From: Nesterenkonia sp. Act20
Lineage (GTDB): Bacteria > Actinomycetota > Actinomycetes > Actinomycetales > Micrococcaceae
Length of the DNA: 64,000 nucleotides
NCBI RefSeq assembly: GCF_019173455.1
Contig: NZ_JADPQH010000001.1
Span: forward strand, 930,001-994,000
Direction: 5' to 3'
This document shows, one piece after another, positions 9,196-18,088 of this stretch. A model generated the notes under the pieces. It was not told where the DNA came from. It did no database searches and saw nothing but the letters and a program-made list of their open reading frames with translations. Each line of letters opens with the position of its first letter. Within the stretch, counting starts at the first letter, position 1. A program made the position numbers and the translations under genes.

Positions 9196-9456
9196 TCAGT
9201 CGGAGAGCAGAAGCTCCCTGACCTTCGCCTCGACGTCGGCGTTGGTCGGCTCCACCTGGTGGGAGCCGTCCGGGTAAAGCAGCACCGGGATGCGCGTGCG
9301 CCCGGAGATTTCCTCGGCCACCTTCGCCGCGGCGGGGTCCTGCTCCAGGTCGATGTACTCGTAGTCCAGTTCCAGCTCGTCGAGCTGCGCCTTGGTGCGC
9401 CGGCAGTCGCGGCACCACTGCGCGCCGAACATCCGAATCTGTGAAGGTGATGTCAT
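9196..9456 (-). CDS. Glutaredoxin-like protein (mycoredoxin-like)
   Basis: 86 aa thioredoxin fold. The redox motif is WCRDC (Cys14-x-x-Cys17 region), followed by the conserved cis-Pro segment TRIPVLLY. Short actinobacterial proteins of this type use mycothiol for electron supply. The motif CRDC differs from the CGYC of classical mycoredoxin-1, so the partner may differ. It lies 15 bp upstream of the TIGR01777 gene's end on the same strand and is probably cotranscribed with it. Confidence 0.85.
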   Translation of the reverse strand: MTSPSQIRMFGAQWCRDCRRTKAQLDELELDYEYIDLEQDPAAAKVAEEISGRTRIPVLLYPDGSHQVEPTNADVEAKVRELLLSD

Positions 9457-9471
9457 CGTTCCCGTGTCCTC

Positions 9472-10998
9472 TCAGCTGCCCAACACATGTTCCAGGGCCT
9501 CTTTCAATGTGTGGTGGCGGAAGGCATATCCCAGCGATTCCGCCTTCACGGCGCTGACCTGCTGATCGGCACCGACGATCTCCTTGGCTCCCTGCTCGCC
9601 GAGCACCAGCTTCGGTCCGAAGGCGGGCACCGGGATCGCGGAGGGTCGGCGCATGACTGAGGCCAGGGTCTTGGAGTACTGCTTGGCAGTGACCGGTTCC
9701 GGACCGACCCCGTTGACCGGACCCTCGGCGCGCGGGCTCAGCACCAGGTGGACGATCAGTGCGGCAATGTCATCGATGCTGATCCAGCTCTGCCATTCCT
9801 TGTCGCCCAGCGGACCGCCGGCGCCCACCGTGTAGAGCGGCAGCAGCTGAGCCAGTGCACCACCGGCGGGGGTCTGCACGATTCCGGTGCGGACCATGGC
9901 AGTGCGCACGCCCGCGTTCCTGGCGGGGGCGGTGCTCTCTTCCCACTTCTCGCAGACCTCGGCGAGGAAGTCGGTGCCGGCCGGTGAGTCCTCGGTCAGG
10001 ATGGTGCTGCGGCTGGCGCGGTCGGCCGGCGTCGCCCCGTAGTAACCGATCGCGGATCCGCTGATCAGCACGCGACTGCGGGGGTCTTCGGTCTCCAGGC
10101 TTGCCAGCGTGGTGGCGATCAGCGACGTGCCGTCGACTCGGGAGTCCAGCACCTTCTTCTTGTGCTCTTCGGTGAAGCGGGAGGCCAGCGGGTGCCCGGC
10201 CAGATGAATGACCGCGTCCACATCCCTCAGCGACTCCGGGTCCAGCGTGCCGGCGTCGGGGTCCCAGGCGATGTCGCCGGCCTGCAGATGCACCGAGTCC
10301 GCGGAACCGCGGACCATGCGGCGGACCTCGATCCCCGCACCGCCGAGCAGAGCGCAGACCTGCCGTCCGATGAGACCGGAGGCCCCACTCACCGCGACCA
10401 CCTTCACCGGTGCAGACTCCGGCACGTGGTGCGAGTCCAGCGACTGCTGTGAGGCGAGGCGTCCGTGGGCCTGGTGGAAGGCGAGGTCGTCACGGCTCTG
10501 ACGCTCCCGGAAGGCGAAGATGCGATGCAGCTCGGCCTCGAACTGACGAGCGGCGACCTTCTGCACCGCGGCGGGGAGCTTGTCGATGAGGGGAAGCTCG
10601 TAGGTGACCTTCTCCCGCAGCACCATGCTGGTCCCGTCGTCTTCGAAGCTGCGGTCGTGGCGCCAAGACTTGGCGGGCCCAGAGATCATCTCATCGGCGA
10701 AGCCCCGGCCGGGCACGAAATCTGTATGCCGTGCGCGCCATTTGGTGTAGCCGCGCACCGGCAGCGAACTCGCGGACCCGGCCATGTCGGCCAGCCCGGC
10801 CAGTGTGGTGCCGAAGATGCTGGGCAGGTTCATCCCGAGCACCGATTCAGAACCGTCCTGCAGGCCGTTGCTGGGCTCCTCGAGCACGCGGCCCGCGAAG
10901 GGCGGGTGCAGCCTCACCAGGGCCCCGGGGCGGGAGTACCAGTCGAAGACGTCTTCGCGGTGAAAGGGCAGGTGGGTCTCGTACTCGAAGATCGGCAT
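9472..10998 (-). CDS. TIGR01777 family NAD(P)-binding epimerase fused to SRPBCC domain
   Basis: 508 aa. Residues 1-150 resemble the polyketide cyclase/dehydrase (START-like) ligand-binding fold; from about 197 there is an extended SDR with VVAVSGASGLIG for the cofactor and the family's GYYG active-site segment (SAIGYYGATP). This fused arrangement is common in actinobacteria; the substrate is unknown. Possibly cotranscribed with the mycoredoxin-like gene 15 bp downstream. Confidence 0.88.
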   Translation of the reverse strand: MPIFEYETHLPFHREDVFDWYSRPGALVRLHPPFAGRVLEEPSNGLQDGSESVLGMNLPSIFGTTLAGLADMAGSASSLPVRGYTKWRARHTDFVPGRGFADEMISGPAKSWRHDRSFEDDGTSMVLREKVTYELPLIDKLPAAVQKVAARQFEAELHRIFAFRERQSRDDLAFHQAHGRLASQQSLDSHHVPESAPVKVVAVSGASGLIGRQVCALLGGAGIEVRRMVRGSADSVHLQAGDIAWDPDAGTLDPESLRDVDAVIHLAGHPLASRFTEEHKKKVLDSRVDGTSLIATTLASLETEDPRSRVLISGSAIGYYGATPADRASRSTILTEDSPAGTDFLAEVCEKWEESTAPARNAGVRTAMVRTGIVQTPAGGALAQLLPLYTVGAGGPLGDKEWQSWISIDDIAALIVHLVLSPRAEGPVNGVGPEPVTAKQYSKTLASVMRRPSAIPVPAFGPKLVLGEQGAKEIVGADQQVSAVKAESLGYAFRHHTLKEALEHVLGS

Positions 10999-11118
10999 GA
11001 TGCCTCCTGATGGGCGCGACTCGTCAACTTAGCCGGAACGCTACCAGGCGGCGCTCCCCAGTGTCTGAACGAGGTGTGGGTCCCGCTGTGGCAACCCGCG
11101 CGGTGCTAATCTCAGGCC

Positions 11119-11487
11119 ATGCCTGCTCGTACTTCCCGCCGCGCCCGCGCCGCCCGGAAGCGGACCAAGCGCGTGGCGGCCTCCGGAAGCGACCTCACGG
11201 CGGAGCAGTGGTTCAGCATCCTCGAAGCATGGGCCTGTTGTGCCTACTGCGGGGCCGACGGCGCCGCACTCCAGAAGGACTGTGTCTCCCCCATCTCCCG
11301 GGGTGGCCGCTACACGCTCGACAACGTGGTCCCTGCCTGCGGATCCTGCAATGCGAGCAAGTCCAATGCCGAAGTCACCTCATGGATGCGACGGCGGCGC
11401 CTCGATGAGCCGGCGTTCCTGCGACGCTGGGTCGAGGTCACCCGCGCCCTGCGCACGAGCGAACCGCTTCCGGAATCCTCGCCCTGA
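11119..11487 (+). CDS. HNH-nuclease-like protein with altered first His
   Basis: 122 aa. A zinc-knuckle HNH fold is clear: CAYC, then ISRGG, then DNVVPACGSCNASK. At the place where most HNH enzymes have Asp-His the sequence is DCVSP, so the usual catalytic histidine is replaced. The N-terminus is very basic. Whether it still cuts DNA is open. It lies 42 bp before the RecQ-like helicase on the same strand, hinting at a joint role in DNA handling. Confidence 0.75.
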   Translation: MPARTSRRARAARKRTKRVAASGSDLTAEQWFSILEAWACCAYCGADGAALQKDCVSPISRGGRYTLDNVVPACGSCNASKSNAEVTSWMRRRRLDEPAFLRRWVEVTRALRTSEPLPESSP

Positions 11488-11529
11488 GAGGCCTCCGCCC
11501 GTGTCCTAGGGCTGTGACAGAGTAAACGT

Positions 11530-13728
11530 GTGAGCACCTCAAGCACGGACACCGCCAGCCCTTCGCCCTCCGACGCCGAGGCGCGCCTCGCCGAGCAGGA
11601 TCCGGCCTTCCACGCCGAGGCCCGCGAGCGCCTGGCCGCATTGGCCGGAGCCAAGGTGGACTTCCGGCAGGGCCAGTTCGAGGCGATCTCTGCCCTGGTC
11701 CAGCAGCGACGCCGCGTGCTGGTGGTGCAGAAGACCGGTTGGGGCAAGTCAGCGGTCTACTTCCTCGCCGCCCACCTGCTGCGCAGCCGGGGCCGAGGCG
11801 TGAGCCTCATCGTCTCCCCGCTGATCGCGCTGATGCGGGATCAGATCGCCGCCGCCACCCGCGCCGGGGTGCGCGCCCAGGCGGTGAGCTCCGCGAACGC
11901 CCATGAATGGGACACCATCATGGAGTCCCTGCGCAATGACGAACTCGACGTGCTGCTGATCTCCCCAGAGCGTCTGGCCAATCCCCGATTCCGCGACGAG
12001 GTCCTTCCCGGGCTGCTGCAGCGCATGGGCATGCTCGTGGTGGATGAGGCGCACTGCATCTCCGACTGGGGCCACGACTTCCGGCCCGACTACCGTCGGA
12101 TCGGAGAGATCGTACGCAACCTCCCCACCGAGGTCCCCGTGCTCGCCACCACCGCCACGGCCAACTCGCGGGTGGTCGATGACATCGCCGCTCAGCTGAC
12201 TCCCGCCGGCGAACAAACCCGCGGCGCCGGCGAGCACCCAGACAAAGAGGTCCTCGTGCTGCGCGGCACGCTGAGCCGTGAGTCGCTGCGCCTGGGCGTG
12301 CTCTCGCTGCCGGATTCCGAGCAGCGAATCGCCTGGCTGACCCAGCACCTGGAGGACCTCACCGGCAGCGGGATCGTCTACGCGCTGACCATCTCCCAGG
12401 CCACGGACCTCGCCGCGCACTTGAACGCACACGGCTACAAGGTCGCGGCCTATACGGGGCAGACCGACCCTGACGAGCGCCAACAGCTGGAGCAGGCGCT
12501 GAAGGACAACACCGTGAAGGCGCTGATCGCGACCAGCGCGCTGGGCATGGGCTTCGACAAACCCGATCTCGGCTTCGTGGTCCACCTCGGCGCACCGTCG
12601 TCCCCGGTCTCCTATTACCAGCAGATCGGTCGTGCGGGCCGCGCCGTGGACAGCGCGGACGTGCTGCTGATGCCCGGCAAGGAGGACGTCCGCATCTGGG
12701 AGTACTTCGCCCAGGCCTCCATGCCCACCCAGGAGCGCGCCGATGCGGTGCTGCAGGCCCTCTCCCCGGAGACCACACTCTCCGTGGCGAAGCTCGAAGC
12801 CATGGTGGAGATCCGCCGCTCCCCGCTCGAGCTGCTGCTCAAGGTCCTCGAGGTCGACGGCAGCGTCCGCCGCGTCTCGGGCGGATGGCTCTCCACCGGG
12901 GTTCCGTGGACCTATGACGCCGAACGTTACGACACCATCCTGGCCATGCGTCGCGCCGAGCAGCAGCTCATGCTCGATTACGAGCGTCTGCCCCAAGGGC
13001 AGTGCCGGATGGTCTTCCTGGCCCACGCCCTCGACGACGACGCCGCCCAGCCCTGTGGGCGCTGTGACACCTGCGCAGAGACCTGGTTCCCGCAGGACGT
13101 CTCCCAGCCCGCCCTCGCCGAAGCCAAGGCGAGCCTGGACCGGGTCGGTCTGGAGATCGCCCCGCGCAAGCAGTGGCCCACCGGGTTGGGGGCGCTGGGC
13201 ATCTCTCTCAAGGGCAAGCTTCCCGCCGAAGCTCTGGCCGAGCCCGGGCGCGCGCTGGCCCGGCTGAGCGACCTCGGATGGGGCACCCCCGTGCGCGAAG
13301 CCCTGCAGGGCGAGGACACAGAGGTCTCGGAGCAGCTGGTGCGCGGAGCAATCCGGGTCCTGGCCGAATGGGGGTGGGCGCGGCGTCCCGACGTCGTCGT
13401 CTCCATGCCCTCGAGGAAGCATCCAGTGCTCGTGGAATCGCTGGCGCAGTCGCTGGCCCGGGTGGGGCAGCTGCCCTATGCCGGCGCCCTGGAGTGGGCC
13501 GATGGTGGGCCTACCAGCTCCCCAGACACCAACAGCGCCTTCCGGCTGGCCGGACTGCTGGGCAAGTTCGGGGTCTCCTCCGAACTCGCTGGCCGGATCG
13601 AGGGAGCGTCCGTGCTGCTGGTCGATGACGAAGTGGTGTCCCGTTGGACGCTCACCGTGGCGGCGCGGGAGCTCCGCGGCGCCGGTGCCGCCCAGGTGCT
13701 GCCCTTCGCGCTCGGGATGCGCGGCTGA
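11530..13728 (+). CDS. RecQ-like superfamily II DNA helicase with PRTase-like tail
   Basis: 732 aa, GTG start. Helicase motifs: FRQGQ (46-50), Walker A TGWGKS with Lys73, VVDEAHCISDWGHDFRPDYR (DEAH 172-175), TATAN, and a motif VI region QQIGRAGR. The RecQ zinc cluster is present (CGRCDTC). After about 580 the sequence departs from RecQ, and the last 40 residues carry VLLVDDEVVSRWTLTVAA, the signature of a type I phosphoribosyltransferase fold but with the PRPP-loop Thr/Gly altered. It unwinds DNA in repair or recombination. No RQC or HRDC domain is evident. Confidence 0.9.
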   Translation: MSTSSTDTASPSPSDAEARLAEQDPAFHAEARERLAALAGAKVDFRQGQFEAISALVQQRRRVLVVQKTGWGKSAVYFLAAHLLRSRGRGVSLIVSPLIALMRDQIAAATRAGVRAQAVSSANAHEWDTIMESLRNDELDVLLISPERLANPRFRDEVLPGLLQRMGMLVVDEAHCISDWGHDFRPDYRRIGEIVRNLPTEVPVLATTATANSRVVDDIAAQLTPAGEQTRGAGEHPDKEVLVLRGTLSRESLRLGVLSLPDSEQRIAWLTQHLEDLTGSGIVYALTISQATDLAAHLNAHGYKVAAYTGQTDPDERQQLEQALKDNTVKALIATSALGMGFDKPDLGFVVHLGAPSSPVSYYQQIGRAGRAVDSADVLLMPGKEDVRIWEYFAQASMPTQERADAVLQALSPETTLSVAKLEAMVEIRRSPLELLLKVLEVDGSVRRVSGGWLSTGVPWTYDAERYDTILAMRRAEQQLMLDYERLPQGQCRMVFLAHALDDDAAQPCGRCDTCAETWFPQDVSQPALAEAKASLDRVGLEIAPRKQWPTGLGALGISLKGKLPAEALAEPGRALARLSDLGWGTPVREALQGEDTEVSEQLVRGAIRVLAEWGWARRPDVVVSMPSRKHPVLVESLAQSLARVGQLPYAGALEWADGGPTSSPDTNSAFRLAGLLGKFGVSSELAGRIEGASVLLVDDEVVSRWTLTVAARELRGAGAAQVLPFALGMRG

Positions 13729-13872
13729 GCCACTGAGCCCGCCAAGCACCGCGGGCGCCACGGATGGCTTCCGGGACGCCAATGCTGGATACTCCCAGCT
13801 CCAGCCCCCAGGATGAAAACCACAGCCCGGTACAGCATCTAGCACTCGCAACACCCTGAGGAAGGACGCCCC

Positions 13873-15513
13873 GTGAATTCGCAGCCCGCGCACTCCACCT
13901 ATGAGCCGTCGAACACCCAGCGCTCCCTGTGGCTGGACACCCACTCCCCCGAGTCGATCGCCACGGACTCCTTCACCGAGGGCGCCCACTATGACACTGT
14001 GGTCGCCGGCGCCGGTCTGACCGGGCTCACCACGGCGGTGCTGCTCGCGCGGTCCGGGCACAAGGTGGCAGTCCTGGAGGCTCGCGCGGTCGGCGTCGTC
14101 GCCACCGGGAATACCACCGCCAAACTGTCGCTGCTGCAGGGCACCAACCTCTCCAGCATCCGAAAGCACCATTCCGATGAGATCCTCCAGGCCTACGTGG
14201 ACGGCAATCAGGAGGGACAGTCCTGGCTGGTCCGCTACCTCGAGGAACACGGCGTGCCCTACCAGCGGCGCACCGCCTACACCTATGCGGCCACCGAATC
14301 CGGTCTCTCCTCCCTGCGTGAGGAGCTCGCGGCCTGCCAGAACGCGGGGCTGCCGGTGGAATGGACCGAGAAGACGGGCCTCCCCTTCCCGGTCAGCGGT
14401 GCGGTGGCGCTCAAGGACCAGGTCCAGTTCCACCCCATGGAGGTCCTCGCGGCACTGGCCGCGGAGCTGCGCCACCGAGGCGGTGAGCTCATCGAGGGTG
14501 TGCGGGTCACCGGAGCGAGCTCCGGCGACGGCTCCTGGCGGGACACTGAGGCGGATGCCGCCCGGAGCTCCACTGACGATGACACCGAGGGCTCACCGCT
14601 GACCGATACAGCGCCGGAGATCGATTCAGCGCCGCTGAGCGTGCAGACCAGTCAGGGCAGTGTCACGGCGGGCCGGCTCATGCTCGCCACCGGTGTGCCG
14701 GTGCTGGATCGCGGCGGTTACTTTGCCAAGCTCAAGCCGAATCGGTCCTACGCGATGACCTACCGGGTGCCTGACTCCCCCGCGAGCATCCCGCAGGGGA
14801 TGTACCTCAGCGCAGATTCTCCCGGCCGGACGCTGCGCACGGTTCCGGTCAACGGCGAGGAGCTGCTGCTGATCGGCGGCAATGACCACGTGGTGGGTCG
14901 CTCCGCGTCCGAGGCCGCCGCCGTGCAGGACCTCGAGGACTGGGCGCAGGAGCATTTCCCCGGCGCCGAGCGGACCCATGTCTGGTCGGCACAGGATTAC
15001 CGCACCTCGCAGTATGTTCCCTTCTTCGGGAAGCTGCCCCGCGGCGGCGGAAAGATCTACCTGGCTACCGGATACAACAAGTGGGGCATGTCGAATGCTG
15101 TGGCGGCAGCCCTTGCGATCTCTGCAGAGATCCTCGGTGGGCATATGGCCTGGGCCGAGACGCTGAGCGCCCGGATGACCTCACCGTCCGATGTGCTCAC
15201 CGGGCTCAAGGACAACGCCGAGGTCGGCGCCACCATGGTCGCCGGCTGGGCCGCGGCGGAGGCCCATGCCCTCCCCGAGGGCGCACCCGGCGAAGGTGCA
15301 GGCACTGTCGGACGCGAGCACGGCAAGCCGGTCGGGATCTCCACCGTTGATGGAGAGACGTGCAAAGTCTCGGCGATCTGCCCCCACATGGGCGGGGTGC
15401 TGAAGTGGAACGACGCCGCACTGTCCTGGGACTGCCCGCTGCATGGTTCGCGTTTCGCCGCGGACGGCGACCTTCTCGAGGGCCCCGCGGTCACGAACCT
15501 GTCGAAGCTGTGA
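13873..15513 (+). CDS. FAD-dependent oxidoreductase with C-terminal Rieske domain
   Basis: 546 aa, GTG start with GAGGAAGGA upstream. The N-terminal dinucleotide fold is VVAGAGLTGLTTAVLL (GxGxxG at 46-51), with DadA-like architecture. The C-terminal Rieske [2Fe-2S] ligands are Cys503, His505, Cys521 and His524 (CPHMGG and CPLHGS). Proteins of this build oxidise amines or related compounds; substrate unknown. Residues about 215-255 are an acidic insertion. Its 3' end overlaps the convergent PfkB kinase gene by 23 bp. Confidence 0.88.
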   Translation: MNSQPAHSTYEPSNTQRSLWLDTHSPESIATDSFTEGAHYDTVVAGAGLTGLTTAVLLARSGHKVAVLEARAVGVVATGNTTAKLSLLQGTNLSSIRKHHSDEILQAYVDGNQEGQSWLVRYLEEHGVPYQRRTAYTYAATESGLSSLREELAACQNAGLPVEWTEKTGLPFPVSGAVALKDQVQFHPMEVLAALAAELRHRGGELIEGVRVTGASSGDGSWRDTEADAARSSTDDDTEGSPLTDTAPEIDSAPLSVQTSQGSVTAGRLMLATGVPVLDRGGYFAKLKPNRSYAMTYRVPDSPASIPQGMYLSADSPGRTLRTVPVNGEELLLIGGNDHVVGRSASEAAAVQDLEDWAQEHFPGAERTHVWSAQDYRTSQYVPFFGKLPRGGGKIYLATGYNKWGMSNAVAAALAISAEILGGHMAWAETLSARMTSPSDVLTGLKDNAEVGATMVAGWAAAEAHALPEGAPGEGAGTVGREHGKPVGISTVDGETCKVSAICPHMGGVLKWNDAALSWDCPLHGSRFAADGDLLEGPAVTNLSKL

Positions 15514-16402
15514 AGTCACGCGGGTAGGAGCTCTGCGCGCCGAAGCGGGTCGCGGCGTCTGCTGCGAACCTCGCGGCCGTGGTGGCCGCTGTCTGCAGGC
15601 TGTCTCCGCAGGTGAGGCGGCCCACCAGGGCGCCCGCGAAGGCGTCTCCGCAGCCGCTGGTATCCACGGCCTTGACCGGCACTCCGGGGACCTCCACGGC
15701 GGGCTGTCCTCTGCGGTGCAGCACCGCGCCCTCGCCGCCGCGGGTGACGATGAGCGTCTCGAGGCCGAGCAGGGCTGCCGGGTCAGCGGGGTCGGAACTC
15801 GCGGGGTCGGAACTCGCGGCCTCGGTCTGGGGTGCTCCCTCCAGAAGGTGCTGGGCTTCCCCCTCATTGACGGTGACCATATCCACGTTCTGCAGATCCA
15901 CGGCCCCGGCGGGCAGCGGTGAGGCGTTCAACGCCACCTTCGTCCCGGCGGCGCGCGATCGGGCGGCCATCTCCAGGACCGTCTCCAGGGGGACCTCCAG
16001 GCTCAGCAGCACCCATGCTGCCCGTTCCAGCAGGGCTGGCGGGCAGTCATCGGCGGTGAGCTCAGCGTTGGCGCCTGGGACCACGACGATCGTGTTCTCA
16101 CCGTCCGCGCGCACGGTGATGAACGCCATCCCCTGTGCACCGCGTCCTGGTGTGACCGCCTCGGCGCGGACCCCTGCCTCCAGAAGGGAAGTCACGGCCT
16201 CGGTGCCGGCGGTATCGGCGCCGCAGCGGGCCACCAGATGGGAGTCAGCGCCCACCAGTGCGGCGGCCACGGCTTGATTGGCGGACTTGCCCCCCGTGGC
16301 GGTCTCTGCCGCGCGGGCGAGCACGGTCTCACCCGGCTGGGGGAACTCGCCCAGCTGTGCGGTGATGTCTCGGTTCACCGATCCCATGACCAGCAGTGTC
16401 AT
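15491..16402 (-). CDS. PfkB/ribokinase family sugar kinase
   Basis: 303 aa. N-terminal signature GGKSANQAVAA (ribokinase-type, with Asn42) and C-terminal DTSGCGDAFAGAL with the catalytic base Asp253. It phosphorylates a sugar or sugar acid with ATP. Start overlaps the stop of the dihydroxyacetone-kinase-type gene by 4 bp, so it is the last gene of the TctCBA catabolic operon. The substrate is inferred to be an intermediate of that pathway; classical ribose use is also possible. Confidence 0.87.
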   Translation of the reverse strand: MTLLVMGSVNRDITAQLGEFPQPGETVLARAAETATGGKSANQAVAAALVGADSHLVARCGADTAGTEAVTSLLEAGVRAEAVTPGRGAQGMAFITVRADGENTIVVVPGANAELTADDCPPALLERAAWVLLSLEVPLETVLEMAARSRAAGTKVALNASPLPAGAVDLQNVDMVTVNEGEAQHLLEGAPQTEAASSDPASSDPADPAALLGLETLIVTRGGEGAVLHRRGQPAVEVPGVPVKAVDTSGCGDAFAGALVGRLTCGDSLQTAATTAARFAADAATRFGAQSSYPRDFTASTGS

Positions 16403-18072
16403 GCTTTGCCTCCTTTGACGGCGGCCAGCTCATGGAGGAAGTGGACAACAGCGGCGCTGCCCGGATCTCGCTGGCCCTGAGTCCTCGAGCCCTGCCACGC
16501 AGCTCGTCCTCGACGATTCTCCCAGGCATCGGATTCTTCAAGCAGCTCCTGTGCGCGTGCCGCGAGCTGCCGCGCTGGAGCAGGTGACTTCTCCTCCAGG
16601 AGCGGAATCAGGACGTCCAGCAAGGTCTTGTCTCCAGGAGTGGCTCCGCCGCGCTCTGCGACACGTCCGACGAATGCTCGAAGCACCTCATTCTCAGCAC
16701 CCACTATCGAGCGATCGCGCAGCGTCTCGGCTGCCGCCAATGCCCCTGCGCCTGTAAGTGCCGCGAAAGTGGAGGGATTCGCCTCAGCGAAGACCTGGGC
16801 TGCCACGATCAGGACATCTCGATCAGCTGCATCTTCCGGGATGGCGTCAAGCGCCTGCACCACGGCCTCAGCCCCGGCAGAGACGGTGATGCCCAGGTCC
16901 CCGTCACCGATCACGGCATCCAAGTCACGCAGCTCGTCTTGGTGCGTGAGCATCTGCGGCATCACTGCAAGCAATAGAGAACGAAGCTCGCTTGGCGTGC
17001 CGGTCTGTGTCACGTCCCGCAACGGCGACACGACATTCTGGGGCGTCCGTTGCCACGCTGTAGGCCCGCTGGACCCGCTCTTGAAGAACGGGGAGTCTGC
17101 CGGAGCCGCCAACAACGCGTCCAATTCCTCGTCGACTTCCAGAAGCGTCACCGAGGCGCCGGCCATCTCGAGACTTGTCACGTAGTTGCCGACGAAGCGA
17201 TGGGCGATCTGCACCCCCCGACTGTCCAAGACCTCAGCGACCCGCCGATAGATCAGGTACAGCTCCTCCAGCGGCGTCGCGCCCAGACCGTTCACCAGGA
17301 CTGCCACCCGCGTTCCGTGTTCCAGCGTGAGCTCTTCGCCCAGCTCCGTGAGAAAACGGTCGGTGATGGCATCAGCCGGTTCCAGGGGTCCGCGATGTGT
17401 GCCCTGCTCGCCATGGATGCCCACACCGATCTCCATCTCGCCCTCATCGAGGGTGAAGGTGGGTTCCCCCGCGGCGGGAAGGATCGTCGGGGCGAGACCC
17501 ACGCCCATGGTTCGGCTGCTGTCGACTGCTCTCTGCGCCAGACGTGCGACCTCCTTCAGCGAGGCGCCGGCCTCCGCTGCGGCTCCAGCGATCTTGTAGG
17601 CAAGGACGAGCCCCGCGATCCCCCGTCGTCGGTCTTTCTGGTCTTCCGGTGCCGAGAGGATGTCATCGTTGCCGATGACCGTTCGGGTGGCTATGCCTTC
17701 TGCCTCGAGCAGGTCCCCGGCGAGATCGAAGTTGTAGATGTCGCCTCCGTAGTTGCCGTAGAGGAACAGCACGCCGGCCCCGCCTTCGGTGTCCCGGGCA
17801 GCCTGGTAGACCTGGCTGGCCGAGGGCGAGGAGAAGACATTGCCTACGGCAGCCGCGGAACACAGTCCACGACCCACGTACCCAAGGAACAGCGGCAGAT
17901 GTCCGGACCCGCCCCCGGTCACGATCGACACTCGTCCGTCCTGCGGCGCATCGGTTCGCGCCATCGCACGGCCAGCGGGGTCCACTGGACGCAGTCGTTC
18001 CGCGTGGGCGTGGTAGATGCCATCAATGACTTCATCGACGAACACTTCGGGCTGATTGATGATCTTGCGCAC
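16399..18072 (-). CDS. Dihydroxyacetone-kinase-type kinase (DhaK-DhaL fusion)
   Basis: 557 aa, the length of ATP-dependent dihydroxyacetone kinases. The DhaK half (1-335) has TGGGSGH, NYGGDIYNFDLA and the substrate-linking His220 in GVGIHGEQG. The DhaL half (about 365-557) has the Mg-nucleotide aspartates Asp385, Asp390 and Asp392 (DAVIGDGDLG), spaced as in E. coli DhaL. Enzymes of this build phosphorylate dihydroxyacetone, or four-carbon ketoses such as erythrulose. It lies 16 bp after the DapA-family gene and overlaps the PfkB gene by 4 bp. Confidence 0.9.
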   Translation of the reverse strand: MRKIINQPEVFVDEVIDGIYHAHAERLRPVDPAGRAMARTDAPQDGRVSIVTGGGSGHLPLFLGYVGRGLCSAAAVGNVFSSPSASQVYQAARDTEGGAGVLFLYGNYGGDIYNFDLAGDLLEAEGIATRTVIGNDDILSAPEDQKDRRRGIAGLVLAYKIAGAAAEAGASLKEVARLAQRAVDSSRTMGVGLAPTILPAAGEPTFTLDEGEMEIGVGIHGEQGTHRGPLEPADAITDRFLTELGEELTLEHGTRVAVLVNGLGATPLEELYLIYRRVAEVLDSRGVQIAHRFVGNYVTSLEMAGASVTLLEVDEELDALLAAPADSPFFKSGSSGPTAWQRTPQNVVSPLRDVTQTGTPSELRSLLLAVMPQMLTHQDELRDLDAVIGDGDLGITVSAGAEAVVQALDAIPEDAADRDVLIVAAQVFAEANPSTFAALTGAGALAAAETLRDRSIVGAENEVLRAFVGRVAERGGATPGDKTLLDVLIPLLEEKSPAPARQLAARAQELLEESDAWENRRGRAAWQGSRTQGQRDPGSAAVVHFLHELAAVKGGKA

Positions 18073-18088
18073 GGGGCGCCTCCTGAAC

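Noticed and set aside
11749-14475. 908-codon minus-strand open frame
   Set aside because: Antisense shadow of the RecQ-like helicase and the FAD/Rieske gene; composition is typical of the reverse frame of a high-GC gene and it has no domain.
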